DNA of 58,958 nucleotides from Oscillospiraceae bacterium (GCA_015067795.1 SVLU01000010.1:1-58958); one strand, 5' to 3'. Shown: positions 16,472 to 25,570, numbered from the stretch's first letter. Notes: a model not told the origin generated them from the letters alone. Numbers and translations are program-made.

Positions 16472-17506
16472 ATGAATATTATTGTACTGTGCGGCGGTAT
16501 TTCTCCTGAAAGAGATGTTTCTCTCACAAGCGGCTCTGTGGTGGCAAGTGCCTTACGCAGACTTGGTCATAAGGCTGTCCTTATGGATGTTTTCTTCGGC
16601 TATACAGGCAGCTATGAAAATCCTGCTGAGATTTTTGACAAGCCATACGATGACAGCGTATCTAAGGTAGGACTTGAATACCCTGATCTTGAAGCTGTAA
16701 AAAGAAGCCGCAAGCAGGATAACAACAGCCGCATTGGCGACAATGTTATAGAGATTTGCCGCCATGCTGATATCGTTTTCATGGCACTTCACGGTGAGGA
16801 CGGTGAAAACGGAAAACTGCAGGCAATGTTTGATGTTATGGACATCAAGTATACCGGCTGTGGCTACCTGGGCAGTGCTATGGCAATGAACAAGGCAGTT
16901 GCCAAAAATCAGCTCCAGCAGAATGGCATACTTACACCTAAGGGCTTTAATGTTAATGTAAACGATGCTGAATATCCTTGCCCAGGGCTTCCGTGCGTAG
17001 TTAAGCCATGCTCCGGCGGCTCTTCTGTTGGCACATCCATTGCTTGCACCGAAGAAGAATACAAGGCAGCACTTGAACTTGGCTTCAGGTATGAGGACAA
17101 TGTAATTGCCGAGCAGTATATTAAGGGCAGAGAATGTGACGTTGGTGTTATCGCAGGCAAAGCTCTTCCTGTTATTGAGATTTGCCCTAAGACAGGTTTC
17201 TATGATTACAAGAACAAGTATCAGAGCGGCATGACTGATGAATATTGTCCTGCTGACCTGCCTGATGAAATTACCGAAAAGCTTCAGAAAGCGGCTGTAG
17301 ATGTATTTAATGCCCTCCTTCTTGATGTTTACGCAAGAATGGACTTTATCGTTGACGAAAAGGGTGATGTATATTGTCTGGAAGCTAATACACTTCCCGG
17401 CATGACTCCGCTCAGCCTGCTTCCACAGGAAGCTGCTGCGGTTGGTATTTCCTATGAACAGCTCTGTCAGCTTATCGTTGACGAATCTATGAAAAAATAC
17501 AATTAA
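16472..17506 (+). CDS. ddl: D-alanine--D-alanine ligase
   Basis: ATP-grasp enzyme joining two D-Ala residues for peptidoglycan precursors; about 344 residues. Signatures: GGISPERDVSLTSGS at the N-terminus, ALHGEDGENGKLQAMFD, the ATP-grasp CVVKPCSGGSSVGTSI, and the C-terminal metal/catalytic segment ARMDFIVDEKGDVYCLEANTLPGMT. The second of two in-frame ATGs (16472) is taken as the start because the first overlaps the TGGAGA ribosome binding site. Followed 13 bp later by murF, so D-Ala-D-Ala synthesis and its addition to UDP-MurNAc-tripeptide are coexpressed. Confidence 0.94.
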   Translation: MNIIVLCGGISPERDVSLTSGSVVASALRRLGHKAVLMDVFFGYTGSYENPAEIFDKPYDDSVSKVGLEYPDLEAVKRSRKQDNNSRIGDNVIEICRHADIVFMALHGEDGENGKLQAMFDVMDIKYTGCGYLGSAMAMNKAVAKNQLQQNGILTPKGFNVNVNDAEYPCPGLPCVVKPCSGGSSVGTSIACTEEEYKAALELGFRYEDNVIAEQYIKGRECDVGVIAGKALPVIEICPKTGFYDYKNKYQSGMTDEYCPADLPDEITEKLQKAAVDVFNALLLDVYARMDFIVDEKGDVYCLEANTLPGMTPLSLLPQEAAAVGISYEQLCQLIVDESMKKYN

Positions 17507-17519
17507 TGGTGCTGATGTT

Positions 17520-18890
17520 ATGAAAATGAAGCCAATTACCTTAGAAAAAATTGCTGAAGTTACCGGCGGCAAGTATTATGGTGATGATGCATCAAGAAAT
17601 ACTCTTATTACAAGTGTTGTAAGAGATAACCGTGATGCTGAAGAGGGAAGTCTCTTTGTATGCCTGCCTGGTGCTAATTTCCACGGTCATGACTTTGTGG
17701 AGCTTGCGTACGGTAGCGGTGCGGTCTGCTGTCTTGCCGAAAAGGTGCTGGATACCGACAAGCCTTTTGTATGCGTAGAGAATACAAGAAAGGCTTTAGC
17801 TGACCTTGCCACATATTACAGAAGTTTATTTGATGTTCCGTTTGTAGGCATAACAGGCAGCGTTGGCAAGACAACGTCTAAAGAAATGACAGCGGCTGTG
17901 CTGTCCAAAAAGTTCAATGTTCTGAAAACAACAGGAAATCTCAATAATGAGATAGGTGTACCGCTTACACTTCTCAGCCTTCGTGAGGAGCATACCGCCG
18001 CCGTTATCGAAATGGGTATCAGTGATTTTGGCGAAATGTGTCGTCTTTCCGCAATGGTGAAGCCTGATATTTGCCTTATGAGCAATATCGGCTATTGCCA
18101 TCTTGAAAATCTCGGTGACCTTGACGGTGTTCTTAAGGCTAAAGCGGAAGTTTATGAATATATGAGCGAAAATGGTGTTGCTGTTGTTAACGGTGATGAC
18201 GAAAAGCTCGGTGCATTTGACCCTGGGTTAAAGAAAATAACCTACGGTTTAAGTGATAAAAACGATCTTTGGGCTGATAATATCAAGTCAAACGGTCTTA
18301 AGGGCGTTACCTGTGATGTCCATTCCAAGGACAGTAGTTTTTCCCTGAATGTTCCGGCTTTTGGCAGTCATATAGTTCTTGCAGCCCTTGCCGCAGGTGC
18401 TATTGCAAAAGAGCTTGGCGTATCTGATGAAGATATCGCCGCAGGCGTTATGGATTACGCTCCTGTAAAGGGCAGAGCAAACGCTATCGATACAGGATAT
18501 ATCACAATTATTGACGACTGCTATAATGCAAATCCGAATTCCGTTTCCGCTTCTCTCCTGTCTCTTTCCACACTTGAAGGTCGAAAGGTGGCTATTTTAG
18601 GTGATATGTTCGAGCTTGGTAAGGATTCCAAGAATCTCCACAGAGAGATTGGTCTGTATGCCGGCAGTCTGGGTATTGACAGTATTATCGCTTTAGGCAA
18701 TCATGCCGAGTTTATCTATAAGGGCATGATCGCAAGTGGTAGTGAACGTGAGTCCTGGTTCTTCCCCATGAAGGATTCCTTCTATTCCGTACTGCCTTCT
18801 CTTATCAAGAAGGGTGATACCGTTCTTGTTAAGGCTTCTCACGGTATGCACTTTGAGGAGATTGTTGAGGAGCTTAAGAAGCTGCAGTGA
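17520..18890 (+). CDS. murF: UDP-N-acetylmuramoyl-tripeptide--D-alanyl-D-alanine ligase
   Basis: 456-residue Mur ligase adding the D-Ala-D-Ala dipeptide to the tripeptide precursor in the cytoplasm. The N-terminal domain has DNRDAEEGSLFVCLPG, the ATPase domain the P-loop GITGSVGKTTSKEM (~112), and the C-terminal domain DDCYNANPNSVSASL and LGDMFELG. Directly downstream of ddl, its substrate supplier, and overlapping the next gene by 4 bp. Confidence 0.94.
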   Translation: MKMKPITLEKIAEVTGGKYYGDDASRNTLITSVVRDNRDAEEGSLFVCLPGANFHGHDFVELAYGSGAVCCLAEKVLDTDKPFVCVENTRKALADLATYYRSLFDVPFVGITGSVGKTTSKEMTAAVLSKKFNVLKTTGNLNNEIGVPLTLLSLREEHTAAVIEMGISDFGEMCRLSAMVKPDICLMSNIGYCHLENLGDLDGVLKAKAEVYEYMSENGVAVVNGDDEKLGAFDPGLKKITYGLSDKNDLWADNIKSNGLKGVTCDVHSKDSSFSLNVPAFGSHIVLAALAAGAIAKELGVSDEDIAAGVMDYAPVKGRANAIDTGYITIIDDCYNANPNSVSASLLSLSTLEGRKVAILGDMFELGKDSKNLHREIGLYAGSLGIDSIIALGNHAEFIYKGMIASGSERESWFFPMKDSFYSVLPSLIKKGDTVLVKASHGMHFEEIVEELKKLQ

Positions 18891-19795
18891 AGATAGAATA
18901 TTTAGTGCCGGAAGAGGGGAGTGGAAGAGTAGTTCTCACCGTACTCCGTAAGGAAATGGAGATTTCCGCTTCCCTTGTAAGACGGCTTAAACGTGAGCAG
19001 GGTATTTTTGTAGACGGTAAGCCTGTTTATACAAATTACGTCCTCACTCCCGGTGAAACAGTCTCTGTCATCATAGATGCAGGTGAGCCGCCTTGTGATA
19101 TAGTCCCCGAAAAGGGTGAAATTGACATTCTTTTTGAAAATGAATGGATGTTAGCTGTAAATAAGCCGGCGGGACTTATCGTCCATCCATCCCATTCCAG
19201 ATATATGGGCACTCTGGCTAATTACGTCAGCGGATATTATCAGGAAAAGTATGGTGACGGTACTTGTCATTCAGTAAACAGACTGGACAGAGATACATCG
19301 GGTATAGTTATCTTTACCCGCAACGGTTTTGCAAAGGATAAGCTGGCTAAAGCCCTTAAGGCAACAGGGAGCAAGGAATATACCGCAATAGTTTGCGGTA
19401 AACCTGAAATTGAAAGCGGTACAATAGATGCTCCAATAAAGCGATTAAAGGAAATGGAGCTTCTCCGTGTTGTTGCCCCTGACGGTCAGAGAGCTGTAAC
19501 TCATTATCGTGTTCTTAAAACAGTTGAAACTGAGTTTGGTAAGCTGTCTGTTTTGCGTCTTAGATTGGAAACGGGCAGGACACACCAGATAAGGGTTCAT
19601 ACTAAGCATATAGGCTGTCCCATTTTGGGAGATAAGCTGTATTATAATGATGAAAGCTGCCGAATGTCTGAGCTTTTGGGTATAGAAACTCAGCTTCTTC
19701 ATGCCTGCAGACTTACATTTATTGAGCCTTTTAATGGTAGTGAGCTTGTGCTTGAAGCACCGCCACAGAGGAAGGAGTTTCAAAAATTCGACTAA
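18887..19795 (+). CDS. RluA-family RNA pseudouridine synthase
   Basis: 302 residues. An S4-like RNA-binding segment (~10-75, SASLVRRLKREQGIFVDGK) precedes the catalytic domain with NRLDRDTSGIVIFTRN, whose second Asp is the catalytic nucleophile, and RLETGRTHQIRVH near 225. It isomerises uridines in rRNA or tRNA; RluD- or YlyB-type is most likely but the target site is not determinable here. GTG start overlaps the murF stop (GTGA). Confidence 0.88.
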   Translation: MKIEYLVPEEGSGRVVLTVLRKEMEISASLVRRLKREQGIFVDGKPVYTNYVLTPGETVSVIIDAGEPPCDIVPEKGEIDILFENEWMLAVNKPAGLIVHPSHSRYMGTLANYVSGYYQEKYGDGTCHSVNRLDRDTSGIVIFTRNGFAKDKLAKALKATGSKEYTAIVCGKPEIESGTIDAPIKRLKEMELLRVVAPDGQRAVTHYRVLKTVETEFGKLSVLRLRLETGRTHQIRVHTKHIGCPILGDKLYYNDESCRMSELLGIETQLLHACRLTFIEPFNGSELVLEAPPQRKEFQKFD

Positions 19796-19811
19796 AAATC
19801 GAATTTAACTA

Positions 19812-19840
19812 TTGACAATTTGCTGTATAAATTGTATAAT
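19812..19840 (+). promoter_or_regulatory. Promoter of tRNA-Asp/tRNA-Thr unit
   Basis: TTGACA (19812-19817), 17-nt spacer, TATAAT (19835-19840): full consensus, 26 nt upstream of tRNA-Asp. Confidence 0.88.
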
Positions 19841-19866
19841 AGCAAAGCTTCGTGATTGAAGCAAAT

Positions 19867-19943
19867 GGCCCAGTAGTTCAGTTGGTTAGAACGCCAGCCT
19901 GTCACGCTGGAGGTCGACGGTTCGAGCCCGTTCTGGGTCGCCA
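19867..19943 (+). tRNA. tRNA-Asp (GTC)
   Basis: 77-nt cloverleaf with encoded CCA. Acceptor GGCCCAG pairs with CTGGGTC (one G-U), anticodon arm CCAGC-CTGTCAC-GCTGG with GTC in the loop, T-arm GGTTCGAGCC. Confidence 0.95.
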
Positions 19944-19945
19944 AT

Positions 19946-20020
<75 letters not shown>

Positions 20021-20021
<1 letters not shown>

Positions 20022-20056
20022 AAAAAGAAGAGCCAATGTTTTGGCTCTTCTTTTTT
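20021..20056 (+). terminator. Terminator of tRNA unit
   Basis: 15-bp perfect stem (20021-20035 with 20042-20056) ending in a T-run, starting at the CCA end of tRNA-Thr. Confidence 0.88.
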
Positions 20057-20072
20057 GCATTTGTGAATCAAA

Positions 20073-20190
20073 TCGAACTGGTGACCTCATCCCATGCACG
20101 AAGTGCATATTCAATCGGGAGGTCAAGGCTTCCATGAAAATATGGTTTTCATGGAACCGGGTAACCAGTCGACTCTGGTTAGCAGCTCCA
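20073..20190 (+). pseudogene. Rearranged remnants of tRNA-Thr
   Basis: Two tRNA-Thr pieces flank two small hairpins. 20073-20092 is an exact 20-nt inverted copy of tRNA-Thr positions 19984-20003 (variable region and T-arm start). 20161-20190 is a direct copy of the tRNA 3' end (19991-20021) with one mismatch and one deletion. No acceptor 5' half is present, so it cannot be a functional tRNA. Likely left by duplication or by an excised element that used the tRNA 3' end. Confidence 0.65.
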
Positions 20191-20194
20191 AACG

Positions 20195-20225
20195 AAAATC
20201 CGTTCTCGTAAGAGGACGGATTTTT
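20195..20225 (+). terminator. Hairpin terminator after tRNA-Thr remnant
   Basis: AAAATCCGTTCTC pairs with GAGGACGGATTTT (one G-U) and is followed by more T residues. A partial inverted copy of the arm (ACGAGAACGGATTTTC) appears again at 20272-20287. Confidence 0.6.
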
Positions 20226-20362
20226 GTTTGTATTATTCAATTTTCATTTTTCATCATTCATTATTCATTAAACGAGAACGGATTTTCAAATTAATAATGA
20301 ATATTGAAATCGCTTTGCTGATGAATAATGAATAATTAGCTTTTGTGTTTAGTTATTAATGA

Positions 20363-20396
20363 CCTTGGATTCCACTAAATCCAAGGCTTTGTTTTT
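20363..20396 (+). terminator. Hairpin terminator upstream of membrane protein pair
   Basis: CCTTGGAT (20363-20370) pairs with ATCCAAGG (20379-20386), then a T-rich tract. A closely similar hairpin ends the same gene pair at 22582-22617, so the two genes are bracketed by like terminators. Confidence 0.6.
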
Positions 20397-20449
20397 GTTG
20401 TTTACTGTTGAAATTTATGTTAAAATATCAACATTTAGGAGGTGGTACT

Positions 20450-21511
20450 ATGAAAACCACAATGCTTATCATTACCATATTAAATATTTTAGCACTTATC
20501 GGCTACCTTATCCTCCATAAAATTCGCATTAAAAAAGATTCCGTGAACGTTGTTTACAGAATGGAAGAGGCCGGACCAATTTTGATAGGAACAAGCTGGT
20601 TTATGTGCGCTTTAATGCTATGGACATATACCAAATCAGTGGCTACAATTTATGTTATGCTTCCTTGTTCAATATTAGGTCTGTTTATGGTACTGCCATA
20701 TTTTACCATACGCTTAAAGTACGATGACGCGGGATTTGAATATCGAAATATGTTTGGCATAAAACTCAAAGCTGACTATTCTGATGTAAAGGGTATTCGC
20801 ACTAATACTGTGCCACGCATATATTTCAAGAATTACTCTATAACTGTAGTTCAGGTTGACCCAAAAATCAAAGCTTTTCTCGACAAGCTTGAACGTGGAT
20901 ATGTGGCAGCTACCGGTCGAGGTGTTAAAAAATCCACAACATTTAAGGCTAAAAAAGATCCATTGAATTATGGTAATGGAATTGGATGGGTTATGTTTGT
21001 ATGTTATTTGTTTGTTGCTGTTTTAGGTGCTTTTGGATGCTTTAGAGTTATGCATCAGGCTTTTATCCTTCCATGGGAAAAACAGGAGATAAAGACTCAC
21101 TTCTATTTTTATAATTATTACGGCAATGATCAAATTGCGTACGATGATGCAGGGTTAAGTGCCGGTGATTATGAAGAGCTTTTTGTAATCAAGGAATATG
21201 AAAGATATGGCGAACAGCTCGGCCCGTTGAGCTATATCTGTCAGGGAGAAACCTATAACCTGACGGTAGATAAAGAAGGCGACATATATTTTATTATAAG
21301 CATGACGGATGAAGACGGTCGTGTTTATGTTTCTCCTGATATTTCCGATGAAATATATGACAGCTATGTTCGATCTCAAGATGTGACATTGTGCATAGGC
21401 TGTGCGTTAGTGGTTGTTTACGGAATAGTTGGTATTTTGGTAAACCGTAATCCTGAGAGGTATAGTAAGTGGGTTCGTGCTTTGTATAGAGTTAGAAAAC
21501 GGGAACAGTGA
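20450..21511 (+). CDS. Membrane protein with PH-like cytoplasmic segment (paralogue 1)
   Basis: 353 residues; not a family I can name. Predicted membrane segments lie at about 4-22, 47-63, 66-85, 183-205 and 322-342. Between the third and fourth segments is a basic-sided region with IRLKYDDAGFEYRNMFG and ADYSDVKGIRTN, the pattern of bacterial PH-like domains that read out as beta-strand-rich membrane-proximal modules. The stretch ~210-320 is outside the membrane and contains SYICQGETYNLTV and YFIISMTDEDGR. AGGAGG lies 7 nt before the ATG. Same architecture as the next gene, so the two arose by tandem duplication. Confidence 0.6.
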   Translation: MKTTMLIITILNILALIGYLILHKIRIKKDSVNVVYRMEEAGPILIGTSWFMCALMLWTYTKSVATIYVMLPCSILGLFMVLPYFTIRLKYDDAGFEYRNMFGIKLKADYSDVKGIRTNTVPRIYFKNYSITVVQVDPKIKAFLDKLERGYVAATGRGVKKSTTFKAKKDPLNYGNGIGWVMFVCYLFVAVLGAFGCFRVMHQAFILPWEKQEIKTHFYFYNYYGNDQIAYDDAGLSAGDYEELFVIKEYERYGEQLGPLSYICQGETYNLTVDKEGDIYFIISMTDEDGRVYVSPDISDEIYDSYVRSQDVTLCIGCALVVVYGIVGILVNRNPERYSKWVRALYRVRKREQ

Positions 21512-21519
21512 GGCTGTTT

Positions 21520-22575
21520 ATGGAAAAAATTATATACATACCGGTGGTTATAACAATTTTTCTTGCACTATCTTGTTTTGTATCAGTACATAAACGTATA
21601 AAAGAAAAGAAATATAAAATTGCATCTGTACCGTTTTTTATTGCTATAATAGGTATGATTGGAGCAGGCATATGTAATGCTTTTACCATATTAAGCAGTT
21701 CTGCTGATGAAGGAATCTGGGTGCCAATTCTGTTTTTTGCTTTTGCCTTATTGTGCTGGTGCTTGATGATAGCATATCTTAATTGTATGATTCGTTATGA
21801 TGATCGTGGATTTGAAGCAAAGTATTTCTTTGGATACAAGCATAAAGGTCGGTATACTGATGTTGAAGGAGTGCGTTCAACCAGTAATAATTACCGTGTT
21901 TATTTTAAAGGACACTCTGTATCTGTAGATAAGCTTGGCGGAGGTTCTGAGTTTATTGAAGAATTACGCAGACAATATAAAAGGAGAAGAGGTGTTGGCG
22001 TAGAGGTCTCACCATTTTATCGTGCCGGATGGGATCCTATGAACGGCAATTTAGAGAATCCATGGTTGTATTTTGTTATTTATGCATTTCTTGCTGTTTT
22101 GACTGCTGCTATTTTTGGGTTAATACTTTACTCAATGAACGCAAAAACAGATATTTCAGAATTGGAAGTCCGAAATGCGACATTCTCCGAGTATAAAATA
22201 GACGGAGAAGATCTTATACTTTATTCAAATGAGTATGAAATGCCATTTGAAATTGATTATTACAAAAGCTATGGCGAAGTTTTTTCTGAGCCTCAAAGCT
22301 TTTGTGATGGCAAGTCTTATGAACTGTATGTAACAGAAGGCAGTTATTTTTATTTTATCTATAGCATGACGGATAAGGAAAATATTGAGTTTATCACTAT
22401 AAAATCACAACACCAGGTATATGTTAAGAATAATATTATTCCTGCATATATTATGGGAGTTTTCTGTGTTGGATGTTTCGTATTTGCAATAATGGGAATA
22501 ATAGTTGCCCGTAATCCTGATAAATTCAGTATAAAAGTAAAGAGAATGTTTTATAAGGATTATGTTTGGAGATGA
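21520..22575 (+). CDS. Membrane protein with PH-like cytoplasmic segment (paralogue 2)
   Basis: 351 residues, paralogue of the preceding gene: IRYDDRGFEAKYFFG and GRYTDVEGVRST align with its counterparts, as do SFCDGKSYELYV and YFIYSMTDKEN in the outer region and IVARNPDKFS at the end. Five membrane segments in matching positions. A GTG at 21508 overlaps the upstream stop, but ATG at 21520 has GTGAGG correctly spaced and is preferred. Identity between the pair is modest, so the duplication is old. Function unknown. Confidence 0.6.
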   Translation: MEKIIYIPVVITIFLALSCFVSVHKRIKEKKYKIASVPFFIAIIGMIGAGICNAFTILSSSADEGIWVPILFFAFALLCWCLMIAYLNCMIRYDDRGFEAKYFFGYKHKGRYTDVEGVRSTSNNYRVYFKGHSVSVDKLGGGSEFIEELRRQYKRRRGVGVEVSPFYRAGWDPMNGNLENPWLYFVIYAFLAVLTAAIFGLILYSMNAKTDISELEVRNATFSEYKIDGEDLILYSNEYEMPFEIDYYKSYGEVFSEPQSFCDGKSYELYVTEGSYFYFIYSMTDKENIEFITIKSQHQVYVKNNIIPAYIMGVFCVGCFVFAIMGIIVARNPDKFSIKVKRMFYKDYVWR

Positions 22576-22581
22576 ATAATT

Positions 22582-22617
22582 GTAAAGCCTTGGATTCCAC
22601 AAAATCCAGGGCTTTAC
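22582..22617 (+). terminator. Terminator after membrane protein pair
   Basis: GTAAAGCCTTGGAT pairs with ATCCAGGGCTTTAC (one G-U), 14 bp; little T-run follows. Confidence 0.6.
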
Positions 22618-22715
22618 TATATTGTCAAACTGACAACTATTGGAGTTTAACAAGACTAACCAAATTATCAAATCGCTGAAATTTTAACATTACCCAAAAA
22701 TAACCTCTCAAAATC

Positions 22716-22770
22716 TTGACAAAAACCACAAATTTGCGTATTATATACTAAGTTAGCAGGGGCTAACTTA
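22716..22770 (+). promoter_or_regulatory. feo promoter with palindromic operator
   Basis: TTGACA (22716-22721), 17-nt spacer, TATTAT (22739-22744). A 9-bp inverted repeat TAAGTTAGC-AGGG-GCTAACTTA (22749-22770) overlaps the predicted start point. Its core GTTAGC-N4-GCTAAC resembles metal-dependent DtxR/MntR-family operators more than a Fur box, so an iron-responsive DtxR-type repressor is the likely controller. A related core occurs before feoB. Confidence 0.7.
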
Positions 22771-22825
22771 GTTTTGGTGGAATAGTTAGACACATCTAAT
22801 TGTAGATATATTGTGAGGAATTGAT

Positions 22826-23038
22826 ATGATGCCACTTATGTTTGCAGATATCGGTGAAGAAAATATAATTAAAAAGATCGGCGGCAAGCCTGAGGTGAAG
22901 AAGCATCTTGAAAATCTTGGCTTTGTAGTCGGCGGTACTGTTACTATAATCAGCTCTCTGGGCAGTAATATTATAGTAAACGTAAAAGAATCCAGAATTG
23001 CGATAAGCAAGGATATAGCTCAGAAAATAATGGTTTGA
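22826..23038 (+). CDS. feoA: FeoA domain protein 1
   Basis: 70-residue SH3-like FeoA protein, cytosolic partner of the FeoB ferrous iron transporter. Recognised by HLENLGFVVGGTVTIISSLGSNIIVNVKESRIAISKDIAQKI, here abbreviated to its core LGFVVGGTV and SRIAISKDIA. First gene of the operon; a second FeoA gene follows 48 bp later, a common clostridial arrangement. Confidence 0.85.
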   Translation: MMPLMFADIGEENIIKKIGGKPEVKKHLENLGFVVGGTVTIISSLGSNIIVNVKESRIAISKDIAQKIMV

Positions 23039-23086
23039 TTTTTGCTTGTCCTGCATATACATAGTAATGGTAAGGAGGAAGAGAAT

Positions 23087-23308
23087 ATGAAAACTCTCAA
23101 GGATGTTAAGATCGGTGAAACCGCTAAGGTCGTAAAGCTCCATGGTGTTGGTGCTATCAAGCGCCGTATCATGGATATGGGTCTTACAAAGGGCGTTGAA
23201 GTTTATGTCCGCAAGGTTGCACCTCTCGGTGACCCTATTGAGATCACTGTTCGTGGCTATGAGCTTTCTATCCGTAAGGCTGATGCCGAAATGATCGAGG
23301 TAGAATAA
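23087..23308 (+). CDS. feoA: FeoA domain protein 2
   Basis: 73 residues with the canonical FeoA pattern: HGVGAIKRRIMDMGLTKG, APLGDPIEI and GYELSIRKADAEMIEVE. ATG at 23087 is preceded by AAGGAGGAAG; longer starts lack a ribosome binding site. It is closer to the FeoA consensus than the first copy, so it may be the main FeoB partner. Confidence 0.88.
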   Translation: MKTLKDVKIGETAKVVKLHGVGAIKRRIMDMGLTKGVEVYVRKVAPLGDPIEITVRGYELSIRKADAEMIEVE

Positions 23309-23345
23309 TAGGGAATAAAGGCCTGAAATTTTTTAATAACTATCA

Positions 23346-23361
23346 GTTAGCTAAGGCTAAT
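23346..23361 (+). promoter_or_regulatory. Operator-like inverted repeat before feoB
   Basis: GTTAGC-TAAG-GCTAAT has the same half-sites and 4-nt gap as the feo promoter operator at 22752-22767. It lies in the short feoA-feoB gap and could give feoB extra control, or be chance. Confidence 0.4.
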
Positions 23362-23383
23362 TAAGAAAGTGAGGAAACTCTTA

Positions 23384-25570
23384 ATGGATATTAGAATAGC
23401 CCTTGCGGGTAACCCGAACAGTGGTAAGACCACGCTGTTTAATGCTCTTACCGGTTCCAATCAGTATGTTGGCAACTGGCCGGGGGTTACAGTAGAGAAA
23501 AAAGAAGGTAAGCTTAAAAAGCACAGCGGTGTTATCGTAACTGACCTTCCGGGTATTTATTCCCTTTCTCCATACACTCTGGAAGAAGTAGTTGCTCGTA
23601 ATTATCTTATCGGTGAGCGTCCTGATGTTATTCTGAACATTATCGACGGCACAAACCTTGAAAGAAATCTGTATCTTACTACTCAGCTCATGGAGCTTGG
23701 TATTCCTGTGGTATGTGCCATCAATATGATAGATATTGTTCGTAAAAACGGCGATAAGATCAATATTAATGAGCTTTCCCGTCAGCTTGGCTGCAAGATA
23801 GTAGAGATCTCCGCACTGAAGGGTACAGGCGTTATGGAAGCTGCAGAAGCTGCTATTGAAGCTTCCAAGGCAGGCAAGTTTAATCCTAAGCACAACTTCT
23901 CCGGCTCTGTTGAGCACGCTATCGCTCACATCGAAGAAGCTGCGATACATAATATGCCGGCTGAACAGCAGCGTTGGTATGCAATCAAGATCTTTGAACG
24001 CGATGAAAAGGTTCTTGAACAGCTTAAGCTGGACAAGAAGGTCCTTGACCATATTGAAGATGATATTCAGCTTGTTGAGGCTGAAATGGATGACGATGCT
24101 GAATCAATCATCACAAACGAGCGGTATCTCTATATCGCATCCATGATGAAGTCCTCTTACAAGAAGCAGAGTGCAGGTAAGCTGACAATCTCCGATAAGA
24201 TTGACAAAATCGTAACTAACCGTATTCTGGCACTCCCAATCTTTGCGGGTATTATGTGGCTTGTTTATACTCTGTCAATCGGTACTATCGGTGATTGGAC
24301 AGTTGGATTTATGAACGATACACTTTTTGGTGAATGGATCGTTCCGGGAGTTACAACCTTCCTTGAAAATATCGGATGTGCAGATTGGCTTACAAGCCTC
24401 ATTGCTGACGGTATCATCGGCGGCGTTGGTGCTGTACTGGGTTTTGTTCCACAGATGCTCATTCTGTTCCTGCTTCTTTCCGTACTGGAAAATGTAGGTT
24501 ACATGGCTCGTGTTGCATTTATCATGGACAGAATTTTCCGTAAGTTCGGTCTTTCCGGCAAGAGTTTTATCCCAATGCTGGTAGCAAGCGGCTGCGGTGT
24601 TCCCGGTATTATGGCATCCCGTACTATTGAACAGGACCGTGACCGAAAGATGACCATCATGACTACCGGCTTTATCCCATGCGGTGCAAAGATGCCTATT
24701 GTAGCTCTTATCGCAGGTGCACTCTTCGGCGGCAGTGCGTGGATCGCAACAGCTGCTTACTTCATCGGTGTTGCTGCTGTTATCGTTTCCGGTATCATCC
24801 TTAAGAAGACAAAGATGTTTGCAGGTGACCCTGCTCCATTCGTAATGGAGCTTCCTGCGTATCATCTTCCTGTCCCAAACAACGTTCTCCGTGCAACATG
24901 GGAACGCGGTTGGAGCTTCATTAAGCGTGCAGGTACTGTTATCGTAGCTGCAAGTGTTATCATCTGGGTACTGAACAGCCTGTCCTTTGAAGGCGGTTTC
25001 CATTACATTACTGAAGAAATTGGCGGTACTTCTATTCTTGAAGTTATTGGCAACTGGATTGCGGCACTCTTTGTACCACTTGGCTTCGGTAATTGGCAGG
25101 CAGCAGTTGCTACCGTTCTCGGTCTTGTTGCTAAGGAAGAGGTTGTTGGTGTGTTCGGCTCTCTGTCCTCCATGGCAAATGCAGATATGGCATTTGAACT
25201 TGTTGAACTGGGTGCTGAAGGCTCTGAACAGCTTGCTATCATCGGTCTCGAATTCTTCGGCGGCAGTAAGCTGGCAGGCTTCTCATTCCTTATCTTCAAC
25301 CTCCTCTGTGCTCCATGCTTCGCTGCTATGGGTGCAATCAAGCGTGAAATGAACAATGCTAAGTGGACTTGGTTTGCTATTGGTTATATGACAGTATTTG
25401 CTTATGCCATCTCCCTTATCGTATATCAGATCGGTATGCTGACAACAGGTGTAGTTACTGTTTGGACCGCTGTTGCGATCGCAGTTCTTATCGTTCTTGC
25501 TTATCTCCTTTTCCGCAAGAATAAGTACGATGACAATACGCTCAAGGCAAGCGCAAAGATCACAAAGTAA
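23384..25570 (+). CDS. feoB: Ferrous iron transport protein B
   Basis: 728-residue inner membrane Fe(II) transporter. The N-terminal G domain has G1 GNPNSGKTT, G3 DLPGIYSL and G4 NMID; a helical GDP-dissociation-inhibitor region follows to about 270. The membrane part carries Gate motifs with the conserved cysteine (ASGCGVPGIMASRTI) and GFIPCGAKMPIV, then multiple helices to ~720. ATG at 23384 with GAGGAAAC upstream. Under the same promoter and operator as the two feoA genes. Confidence 0.95.
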   Translation: MDIRIALAGNPNSGKTTLFNALTGSNQYVGNWPGVTVEKKEGKLKKHSGVIVTDLPGIYSLSPYTLEEVVARNYLIGERPDVILNIIDGTNLERNLYLTTQLMELGIPVVCAINMIDIVRKNGDKININELSRQLGCKIVEISALKGTGVMEAAEAAIEASKAGKFNPKHNFSGSVEHAIAHIEEAAIHNMPAEQQRWYAIKIFERDEKVLEQLKLDKKVLDHIEDDIQLVEAEMDDDAESIITNERYLYIASMMKSSYKKQSAGKLTISDKIDKIVTNRILALPIFAGIMWLVYTLSIGTIGDWTVGFMNDTLFGEWIVPGVTTFLENIGCADWLTSLIADGIIGGVGAVLGFVPQMLILFLLLSVLENVGYMARVAFIMDRIFRKFGLSGKSFIPMLVASGCGVPGIMASRTIEQDRDRKMTIMTTGFIPCGAKMPIVALIAGALFGGSAWIATAAYFIGVAAVIVSGIILKKTKMFAGDPAPFVMELPAYHLPVPNNVLRATWERGWSFIKRAGTVIVAASVIIWVLNSLSFEGGFHYITEEIGGTSILEVIGNWIAALFVPLGFGNWQAAVATVLGLVAKEEVVGVFGSLSSMANADMAFELVELGAEGSEQLAIIGLEFFGGSKLAGFSFLIFNLLCAPCFAAMGAIKREMNNAKWTWFAIGYMTVFAYAISLIVYQIGMLTTGVVTVWTAVAIAVLIVLAYLLFRKNKYDDNTLKASAKITK

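Noticed and set aside
16553-17572. 339-codon frame antisense to ddl
   Set aside because: Shadow of ddl; no start signal and a protein sequence unlike any family, while ddl is unambiguous.
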